From Pelagomonas calceolata (lineage: Eukaryota; Sar; Pelagophyceae; Pelagomonadales; Pelagomonadaceae): a DNA stretch of 64,000 nucleotides. Shown piece by piece: positions 57,918 to 64,000 of the stretch (its first letter is position 1; every line of letters begins with the position of its first letter). Below the pieces are notes generated by a model. That model was not told where the DNA came from. It did not search any database and saw only the letters and a program-made list of their open reading frames with translations. The stretch is taken from NCBI GenBank assembly GCA_918797485.1, contig CAKKNE010000005.1:868001-932000 (forward strand), written 5' to 3'. The translations under genes and the position numbers were made by a program.

Positions 57918-58478
57918 GTGTCGACTCCACACAGGCCCGCCCGAATTGAGACCGTCCTGGAACGCATCGAGCATCTCAGGAACTCGGAAGTGTGTCGGAA
58001 AACGCTCATTTATCCCCTACTCAAAGGCAGGATCTTCGTCTGCGATGGGAAATGCCCACACGGTTCGGGATGCACGAAGCACTATTTGTCCGCACGGGCC
58101 CTCTCCCGCCACAAGCAAGGTGCGCCCGGGGGGGGGAGACGAAGGACGGGACTCGAGCTGGCGCGCGAACGCATTCGAAATCGGGTGCCGCTGAAGCTGG
58201 AGGACGTCGGCTCGTTGAACCACAACGAGGCGAGCGAATACGCCTGGGCCATGGGAACGCGCCGGTGGGCGACTGGAACTAAGCGCAACGACCTCCGCGA
58301 GGCCTGCAAGTTGTGGTTCATCGGGCGCGAGACGGAAGAATTCGTGCCCAGTCTCGATGTTGCAAATCGAGAACGGCGAGGCGGCCGCGGCAATCAAATC
58401 AAATTCGTGCCCGCGCTTCGGCAAGGCGACGTGTCTTATGACATCTGGAGAGAGTACTGGAGGCAGATTGGTTGCTAA
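57918..58478 (+). CDS. Orphan protein with a zinc-finger-like Cys/His cluster
   Basis: 186 aa. Around residues 42-66, C-x3-C, then C and H-x11-H spacing (VCDGKCPHGSGCTKHYL, SARALSRHKQ) resembles an atypical C2H2 finger. The rest is basic and helical (RIETVLERIEHLRNSEVCRK, YAWAMGTRRWATGTKRNDL, DIWREYWRQIGC). Aromatic-rich basic patches suggest nucleic-acid binding, which is an inference. Its stop is 12 bp from the right arm of the inverted repeat. Confidence 0.55.
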   Translation: MSTPHRPARIETVLERIEHLRNSEVCRKTLIYPLLKGRIFVCDGKCPHGSGCTKHYLSARALSRHKQGAPGGGRRRTGLELARERIRNRVPLKLEDVGSLNHNEASEYAWAMGTRRWATGTKRNDLREACKLWFIGRETEEFVPSLDVANRERRGGRGNQIKFVPALRQGDVSYDIWREYWRQIGC

Positions 58479-58489
58479 CGTGCGGCCCG

Positions 58490-58564
58490 GTGGTGAGATC
58501 TCGACCAAGCCGTCGGGGCCCTAAGATTTCTCCTTCGTCGATGGGCTAGTTTGAGGGGTACCGC
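58490..58564. repeat. Right arm of the ~75-bp inverted repeat
   Basis: TGGTGAGATCTCGACC ... TTTGAGGGGTACC pairs with 53998-54072. Confidence 0.6.
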
Positions 58565-58599
58565 CCATGGCCACGGCTTCGGGGCGTCCGAGGCAATCC

Positions 58600-58623
58600 G
58601 CTAGCGGTCCGTAAGACACTAGC
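58600..58623. promoter_or_regulatory. GCTAG palindromic upstream element, copy 15
   Basis: GCTAGCGGTCCGTAAGACAC, then TAGC; 76 bp upstream of the EF-hand/MFS gene start. Confidence 0.65.
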
Positions 58624-58698
58624 CCTGACCTTGTCCGAGCTTTGCACAGCACTTTGAGCCGTCACCGATGCAAGCGACGATGGTTGACCAATAGAGCG

Positions 58699-60261
58699 AT
58701 GCTCCGTCTTGCCGCTACGACCGCGCGGCGCAGCGCTACGGCCAGGTTTCTGGCTTCTGCCAAGCATGCAGCCAAACCGCGACCGCCTGAGAGGGACCTC
58801 TCGTCGCGCCAGCTCTTCGCCGCGTTGGGACTCCGAACCTTCTCGCGCGAGGAGCTGCGCCAGCGCTTCGACGCCGCCGACGCGGACGCCGACGGGTATC
58901 TGACCCGGCACGAGGCCGCCGAGCTCTTCGGCGGCGCTTTAGATGTGGAAGCGGACCGCAAGGCGGCGGCCCGAGCCGTGCTCCGTAGATTAGACAAGGA
59001 CCAAGACAATAGAGTGTCCTGGGACGAGTTCCGGTCGACCATTTTAGAGGAGGCCTCTCGGCGCGATAGGCGCATCTGGCCTTTAGCAGGTACCATGTTT
59101 CTGGGAGGCTTGTCCGTCGGTGCGGTCATGCCGATCATGCCCATCCTCGTGAGCGAGTTGGGCTTGGGTCCAGCAGATTACGGAGTGGTCATCAGCGCCT
59201 TCGGTTTTGCGAAGTTGGTGGGCAACGTGCCCGCCGCGGCACTAGTAGAATCCTTGGGCCGGCGGCCGCTCGTGGCCGGCGGTTTACTCATGATCGCTTC
59301 CGGTTATGGAGTGACGGCCTTCGCGGACTCGACGCTCGACCTGGCCGGCGCGCGAGCGCTCACGGGCTTGGGCGTGGCCGGCCTCGTGACAGGCTCGTCC
59401 ATGGCCGCCGCCGACCTGTCCACACCATTATCGCGCGCCGCGACCCAAGCTCCCTTAGGTGCGTCCTTCAACGCGGGCACGATCATGGGCCCGGCCATCG
59501 GCGGCGGCCTCGCTGCGTTAGTGGGCCCGTCGGCGACTTTTGCGGCCGTCGGCGGCTTTGTGGCGCTCGACGCGATATTTGCTCGTGTCATGCTGAGCGA
59601 GACGCGCGGCCTTGGTAGTTTGGAGGACGGGCCGCCTCCTGACACGAACATATCTACGATAGTACGACGTGTCAAGCGCTCGTTGCAAGACTCGCCGGAG
59701 TTACGACGGTTGTGTGTCGCGAACTATGCGTATTGGGCGACGTTGGCGGGCGCGTCGATGACCGTGCTTCCATTAGTATTAGCGACGGATCTCGGTGGTT
59801 TGCAAGCTCTCGGACCGGGCCAGATCGGCGCCCTCTTCGCCGGGCAAGCGTGTATCTCGGTGGTGGGCGCCGTGCCGGCCGCTTCCTTGGCGGACAAGTA
59901 CGGCCCGGCGACCATGATCCCGCCCGCTTTGCTCGTGTACGCGGCGGCCTTCGGCGCGCTGCCCTTCGCTTCCGCGCATTCCTACGAGGCCGTCGCGTGT
60001 GCCATGGCGCTGCAGGCGTGCGGGTCGTGCTTACTGGGCTCGGCGCCGTCGGCCGCCGCCGTGAACGCCGTTCCGGATAAAGATCGCGCCGCGGCGCTGG
60101 CGGCTTTGCGCGTCTGCGGCGACGTCGGGCTGCTGACGGGCGCGGCGGCCTTGGGGGGCGTCGCGGCTTGGGCGGGCACGGACGCGGCGTTCTTCTGCGC
60201 GTCTTTTGGACTGGTGGCGTCGGCGGCGCGGTTCCGGTGGGCCGCGCCCGTTTCGACGTAA
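58699..60261 (+). CDS. EF-hand pair fused to an MFS transporter
   Basis: 520 aa. The ATG at 58699 opens a presequence-like stretch (MLRLAATTARRSATARFLAS). Two canonical EF-hand loops follow: D61-ADADGYLTRH-E72 and D99-KDQDNRVSWD-E110, both with acidic residues at positions 1, 3, 5 and 12. About 15 residues later a 12-helix MFS domain begins (WPLAGTMFLGGLSVGAVMPI), with ESLGRRPLVAGGLL between helices 2 and 3 and LADKYGPATMIPP at the equivalent second-half loop. The layout implies calcium control of transport. The Arg-rich presequence suggests an organelle membrane. Confidence 0.82.
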   Translation: MLRLAATTARRSATARFLASAKHAAKPRPPERDLSSRQLFAALGLRTFSREELRQRFDAADADADGYLTRHEAAELFGGALDVEADRKAAARAVLRRLDKDQDNRVSWDEFRSTILEEASRRDRRIWPLAGTMFLGGLSVGAVMPIMPILVSELGLGPADYGVVISAFGFAKLVGNVPAAALVESLGRRPLVAGGLLMIASGYGVTAFADSTLDLAGARALTGLGVAGLVTGSSMAAADLSTPLSRAATQAPLGASFNAGTIMGPAIGGGLAALVGPSATFAAVGGFVALDAIFARVMLSETRGLGSLEDGPPPDTNISTIVRRVKRSLQDSPELRRLCVANYAYWATLAGASMTVLPLVLATDLGGLQALGPGQIGALFAGQACISVVGAVPAASLADKYGPATMIPPALLVYAAAFGALPFASAHSYEAVACAMALQACGSCLLGSAPSAAAVNAVPDKDRAAALAALRVCGDVGLLTGAAALGGVAAWAGTDAAFFCASFGLVASAARFRWAAPVST

Positions 60262-60567
60262 GTTTTGTTTGTTGTAACTCGATCTGATTGATATCGTCTG
60301 GGAGCGGTACGGGTTTTTTCACGAGCTTGGTGTTGTTGAACTCGGCACGACGTGCTTGTACGCACGGCTTCGTACCGGTTTGTGCAAGCTTTCGATCAAT
60401 TATAGCTGCTGCCGCAGCGTCGAGAGCCGTGCGGCGCCTGGGGCAGAGCACAACTCACTGCTCTCCCAAAATACCTCACAGCCGCCAAGCCACGCCGACG
60501 CAGCGTGCAATTGCCAAGGCGCGTCCTGGCGCTGCGTTTCGCGCGGACGGCGCGAAGAGTAAGGACT

Positions 60568-61707
60568 ATGGCCCAACCATCAAAAAGCGTCGTCAAGACG
60601 GACGCGCCCATCGTCGAGAAGATGCGCAATTTATCAAAGCCGGGCGTCGCGTCGCTGGCCCAAGGCATCGTGCACTGGGCGCCGCCAGATGCCGCCGTCG
60701 AGGCCGCCGCCGCATCAACTCGGGAACCGACGAGCCACTCCTACGGCGCCGACGCCGGGCTGCCGGAGCTGAGAGCGGCTCTAGCGGACCGTTTGAGACT
60801 CAAGGGCCTCACGAATTGCGAAGTCATGGTCACGGCCGGCGCGAACCAGGCGTTTACGAACGTCGCACTAACACTGTTGGATGCCGGCGACGCGTGCGTC
60901 TTGTTCGCGCCGTACTACTTCAACCACAAGATGATGCTCGACATGCGCGGGTGTCGCGTGGTTATTGCTCAGACGGACGACGCGCTGCTGCCCACGGTCG
61001 AGGCGACGCGGAAAGCGTTAGATGGAGGCGCGAGATGCGTGGTCCTCGTAAACCCGGGCAACCCGTCGGGCGCGGTGATCCCGGAAGGGAGGCTAAGGGC
61101 CATCGCGGATCTCTGTGGTGAGAAAAACGCGTGGCTCGTCGTGGACAACACGTACGACGCCTTCGTGTACGGCGCGACGCACTCACTGGTCGAAGGCCCC
61201 CACGTCGTCAACATTTTTAGTTTTTCGAAGGCCTACGGGCTGATGGGCTGGCGCGTGGGCTACCTGGCCTACGACCCGTCGATCGGACCGCAGATGCTGA
61301 AAGCTCAAGACACGGTCGCGATCTGCGCGGCGCAGTGTTCTCAAAAAGCAGCTCTGGCGGCGTTGGAAGCGGACGTTGATGGACGGTGGACGGGCCCGCG
61401 CATCGCGGCCCTCGCCGACGCGCAGAAGAAGCACGTGTTGAAGGCGTTACAACCGCTCGGCGGCGGCGTGGGCGCGTCCGACGGAGCGATCTACGTGGTG
61501 GCCAAACTGCCGCGCGCCGACGACGAGGCCGTCGTCGAGTGGCTGGCGCGCGAGCACGGCGTCGCCGTCATCCCGGGCAGCGCGTGCGGCATGCCGGGGT
61601 TCATACGGGTCTGCTACGGAAACCTGGCGGCCGAGGCGTGCGAGGCCGCGTGCGCGCGCCTCGAGGAGGCGTGCGCCGAGCTCGCGGGCGGGGGCGGGCC
61701 TTCGTAA
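60568..61707 (+). CDS. Class I/II PLP aminotransferase
   Basis: 379 aa from MAQPSKSVVKTDAP; a longer open frame exists but begins at GTG. Fold-type I signatures are complete: SYGADAGLPELRAAL, VNPGNPSG (161-168), D193 in VVDNTYDAF (pyridine nitrogen partner), K221 in FSFSKAYGLMGWRVGY (Schiff base), and a substrate-carboxylate Arg in GFIRVCYGN. It is related to aspartate/aromatic and kynurenine aminotransferases; the amino-acid substrate is not readable. The 3' end overlaps the end of the convergent F-box/propeller gene. Confidence 0.85.
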   Translation: MAQPSKSVVKTDAPIVEKMRNLSKPGVASLAQGIVHWAPPDAAVEAAAASTREPTSHSYGADAGLPELRAALADRLRLKGLTNCEVMVTAGANQAFTNVALTLLDAGDACVLFAPYYFNHKMMLDMRGCRVVIAQTDDALLPTVEATRKALDGGARCVVLVNPGNPSGAVIPEGRLRAIADLCGEKNAWLVVDNTYDAFVYGATHSLVEGPHVVNIFSFSKAYGLMGWRVGYLAYDPSIGPQMLKAQDTVAICAAQCSQKAALAALEADVDGRWTGPRIAALADAQKKHVLKALQPLGGGVGASDGAIYVVAKLPRADDEAVVEWLAREHGVAVIPGSACGMPGFIRVCYGNLAAEACEAACARLEEACAELAGGGGPS

Positions 61708-62764
61708 TACACTTTGAATACTCGTAACAGGGGCCGAAGAGGTGCACGTAAGTACTGTCCTCACCCACTGAACTACCCGCTGGACCAAAATATGGCCCCA
61801 TGCACCATAAAAGGTTGCCGTTCAGGCAAAGACCGCCAAGCTCCTCGCCGTCCGGCGACGGGATGACTTGTAGGATTTCAGGCTCCGCGCTATCATCGTC
61901 GGGGAGACGAATCACTTGGATTTGATGGCGTTCAGAAACGTACATGGTTTTGCCACGAACTGAAATGCCACCGGGCCTATCGAAGCGAACGCGACCCCTG
62001 CCAAAGCTGCGCGAAAGGATCCCTTCGCGCCAGTTGTAAACATCGACAATATCTGCATTTCGGCGAACTATGTACAGCGCATCGCCCTGCACCGCGATGC
62101 CCCCCTGCTCTTCGTCCTGCTCAGGCCGGCCAGCCAAGGCAAACTTGCGCAGAAGCGTTCCAGTTTGATTGTCGTACACGTCAATAAAGCAAACAGTCTG
62201 TCCATTTTCGGTGCTGCGATACAAGACCAGTAGCGCATCACCGGCGAGGGCGAATGTATCGATCCAGTATGCATCAGCGATCTCGATTCTCATGAGAGAC
62301 TCGTTGTAGGCGTCTGCCTCGTCGCTATCCTCGTCTGAAGGTGGTTCTGCTAGTCGCACGCAAACGATTCGTGATTCGTCTGACAAGAGGACCCAAGCCG
62401 TACCATCGCCTCGAAGGGCAACCACCCGCGGGGTGTTGAGGTTCGTGTTTAGTTCTGCACCAGCGACGCCGTCGTTCGAGAACGTTGCGAGGCACCCGCT
62501 AAACGCCATTCGCCCGTAATTTGCAATCATCACGCCATCACCGTACGCAACGCAGTGATCGCTATACTGGAATTCTCCGATTTGCTGGCGATGCACGCGC
62601 AGCATCCCTCTGCAGCGGCGGCGCCACGCGTCACGCAACGTCTTGCTGGCCGTCGCGGCGCCAAAGCCGGCTTCGGGAGTGATAAATGAGAAGACAGTGG
62701 AGAGGACATCGTCGGACGCCAGGGCTGGATGGCTTCGCGCGCGAGCGCTGCGGGTCAAAGGCAT
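61601..62764 (-). CDS. F-box-like plus beta-propeller (NHL-type) protein
   Basis: 387 aa from the ATG at 62764 (MPLTRSARARSHPALASDD). DDVLSTVFSFITPEAGFGAA then TLRDAWRRRCRG is F-box-like. Blades of an NHL/Kelch-like propeller follow (VALRGDGTAWVLLSDESRIV, GIAVQGDALYIVRRNADIVDVYN, GISVRGKTMYVSERHQIQVIRL, GLCLNGNLLWCMG). The last ~35 residues, from SKCITKARPRPRARRTPP, are read antisense to the aminotransferase end and are probably not native: the true end or a splice site may lie near 61700-61740. Confidence 0.68.
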   Translation of the reverse strand: MPLTRSARARSHPALASDDVLSTVFSFITPEAGFGAATASKTLRDAWRRRCRGMLRVHRQQIGEFQYSDHCVAYGDGVMIANYGRMAFSGCLATFSNDGVAGAELNTNLNTPRVVALRGDGTAWVLLSDESRIVCVRLAEPPSDEDSDEADAYNESLMRIEIADAYWIDTFALAGDALLVLYRSTENGQTVCFIDVYDNQTGTLLRKFALAGRPEQDEEQGGIAVQGDALYIVRRNADIVDVYNWREGILSRSFGRGRVRFDRPGGISVRGKTMYVSERHQIQVIRLPDDDSAEPEILQVIPSPDGEELGGLCLNGNLLWCMGPYFGPAGSSVGEDSTYVHLFGPCYEYSKCITKARPRPRARRTPPRGARTRPRTPRPPGFRSRPV

Positions 62765-62810
62765 GGGTCTTTTGCAGTACTTCTGTGTGTGAGAGTGGCA
62801 AAAAATTTGC

Positions 62811-62836
62811 GCTAGCGGCATGTAAGACACACTAGG
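62811..62836. promoter_or_regulatory. GCTAG palindromic upstream element, copy 16
   Basis: GCTAGCGGCATGTAAGACAC, then ACTAGG; 47 bp upstream of the F-box/propeller gene. Confidence 0.65.
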
Positions 62837-63034
62837 CATTACCAAGCTCCAACTGGCAAGCTGAGTTTGCGACCGCTACTGCAGATATTTGGGCGCAGGA
62901 CGTGGCTGTGACGTTTTATTTTAAAACCCATTAACAGCGAGACCAGTTACGCCGCCGCGCGACACCTGTGCAGCTCTACAGCCCACGAGCCCACGCTGAC
63001 AATCCGCTGCCGCCTCCGCGTCACGCGCCGCACG

Positions 63035-63532
63035 ATGATGCGCCGCCTGCTATTCGTCGTCGCCGCCGCCGCGGCGTCCACCATCACGCCCGAGCAGGCG
63101 TCCAAGCTGAGAAGTTTGGGCTACCGCGCGTCGGAAATCGCGGCGATACGACCCAGCGTCGCGAGCGTCGTGGCGAGGCGAGGCCTGCCGCGACCGAAAG
63201 CGGGCATGCCGCCGTCGTGGGTGGTCGACGACGCGGACCTGGCGCCGGCGCGCGCCCGACCGCGGCCGCTCGCCGGCGTCGTTGGCCTCCTGCAAAAACT
63301 AGCCTTCTCGGTGAGCATGCTCGCACGGGACCTCGCAGAAGTCACACGAAGAGCCGCTATACCGGTCGGCGTTGTCCTCGTCGCGAGCCAGGCGGACCGG
63401 ATTCGATCAACAATGAAATCGCCGAGCGGGGAGGAGGGCTACTTCCTCTTCGACGGGCCGACCGATCCGGCGATGCGTGGCGGGGCGAAGGTCCAGATCT
63501 CGCCGGCGAGCGCCCCCTCGTCGAAACGATAG
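63035..63532 (+). CDS. Small secreted or organellar protein of unknown function
   Basis: 165 aa with a signal-like N-terminus (MMRRLLFVVAAAAASTITP). A UBA-like helical motif EQASKLRSLGYRASEIAAIR comes next, then a basic linker, a hydrophobic segment (AIPVGVVLVASQAD) that may be a membrane helix, and a flexible tail. No family recognised. Confidence 0.55.
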   Translation: MMRRLLFVVAAAAASTITPEQASKLRSLGYRASEIAAIRPSVASVVARRGLPRPKAGMPPSWVVDDADLAPARARPRPLAGVVGLLQKLAFSVSMLARDLAEVTRRAAIPVGVVLVASQADRIRSTMKSPSGEEGYFLFDGPTDPAMRGGAKVQISPASAPSSKR

Positions 63533-63547
63533 CGTTGTGTCTGTGCG

Positions 63548-63625
63548 GGCGAGTGTGTGGAGATTCTACGCCATCGACGCGACGTCGTCCCCGTAGCTGC
63601 GGCAGCTCGATGGCGTGGAGGTTCA
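63548..63625 (+). repeat. Introner-like relic in a 3' flank
   Basis: GTGTGTGGAGATTCTACGCC, ATCGACGCGACG, then CTCGATGGCGTGG: diverged terminal repeat plus the hairpin core, between two convergent genes. Confidence 0.5.
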
Positions 63626-63657
63626 CGAACTTATAAATAAAACCTGATATTAGTTCA

Positions 63658-64000
63658 TCATAAGAATTGGCGCACGGCGACCGCGTCATACAGGCCCTTC
63701 AGCCGCCACGCCACGGGCAGGCACAGCCGCCGGAAGACGAAGGGCCCCAGCACCGGAATGCCTCTGGACACGAACCACCGGTGGGCACTCAACAGCGGCC
63801 TAGCGCCGTCCAAGACAGAATATCCCGGTAATAAGTCGCCGGCCATGCCGTCCAAACACAGCGCGTTGATCACTAAAGTAGCGTACTGAGCGCCTATTCT
63901 AACCCGATGCTTCCGCACCAACTCCAGCAGACCCCGAACAACATCTCCGAAGTCCACGCCCGTGCCATAGCCCCGGCACTTCTCCCTGAATAAAGTTCGG
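63658..64000 (-). CDS. ABC1/ADCK (UbiB-type) atypical kinase, C-terminal part
   Basis: The frame is open to the window edge and ends at 63658; upstream codons continue as TLFREKCRGYGTGVDFGDVV. VRKHRVRIGAQYATLVINAL and CLDGMAGDLLPGYSVLDGARP are typical of the C-terminal helices of ABC1/ADCK proteins, atypical kinases tied to coenzyme Q or plastoquinone metabolism in mitochondria and plastids. The catalytic part lies outside the window, so activity and location cannot be judged. Confidence 0.65.
   Translation of the reverse strand, partial: RTLFREKCRGYGTGVDFGDVVRGLLELVRKHRVRIGAQYATLVINALCLDGMAGDLLPGYSVLDGARPLLSAHRWFVSRGIPVLGPFVFRRLCLPVAWRLKGLYDAVAVRQFL

Overview
The window is a gene-dense, GC-rich stretch of a eukaryotic nuclear genome, most likely from a photosynthetic stramenopile of the pelagophyte type (Aureococcus/Pelagomonas-like). 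The reasons are eukaryote-only genes (Sec61 gamma, lipin, katanin-like AAA ATPase, UBX cofactor, RAP-domain and mTERF organelle proteins), N-terminal presequences that look plastid- or mitochondrion-directed, a selenoprotein K gene with an in-frame UGA, and short introns made of terminal-inverted-repeat elements (introners), which are known from pelagophytes. The species call is an inference. I could not compare the sequence with any database.

There are about 45 genes on both strands. Most have no intron, and many convergent pairs are only 3-40 bp apart. 0-20 kb: end of an unidentified gene, WW protein, YqaJ nuclease, UBA-PUB-UBX-UBA protein, two SDR enzymes, SPRY protein, LRR protein, saccharopine-dehydrogenase-like reductase, C5orf22-like protein, coiled-coil protein and a tandem, frame-broken mTERF pair. 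20-33 kb: EF-hand protein, glycosyltransferase-like proteins, MYND protein, Sec61 gamma, DEAD-box helicase, beta-helix protein, selenoprotein K, FNR-like reductase. 33-39 kb: two MFS transporters in tandem, a TPR protein and a katanin-like ATPase; this is the introner-rich part. 39-53 kb: HPPD-like dioxygenase, LRR/kinase-tail locus, lipin, NTF2-like protein, MDP-1, HPR/RAP protein, ferric-reductase-like protein. 53-59 kb is an accessory block bounded by inverted repeats, with a sulfotransferase-like gene, a broken inverted copy of its 5' end and two orphan genes. 59-64 kb: EF-hand/MFS fusion, PLP aminotransferase, F-box/propeller protein, small secreted protein and the 3' end of an ABC1/ADCK kinase.

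The strongest unexplained signal is a quasi-palindromic ~24-bp element (GCTAGCGG, short spacer, GTAAGACACTAGC) present 16 times. Every copy lies in a 5' intergenic region, about 40-325 bp from a start codon, in both orientations and often between divergent genes. Two further palindromic upstream words (GGGCAGCCC and AAAACGGGTTTT) mark largely different genes. Together they look like a small promoter vocabulary. Other notable items are four introner copies with 8-bp target-site duplications, a ~105-bp MITE-like repeat family, the UGA/SECIS arrangement in selenoprotein K, and an EF-hand-MFS fusion.
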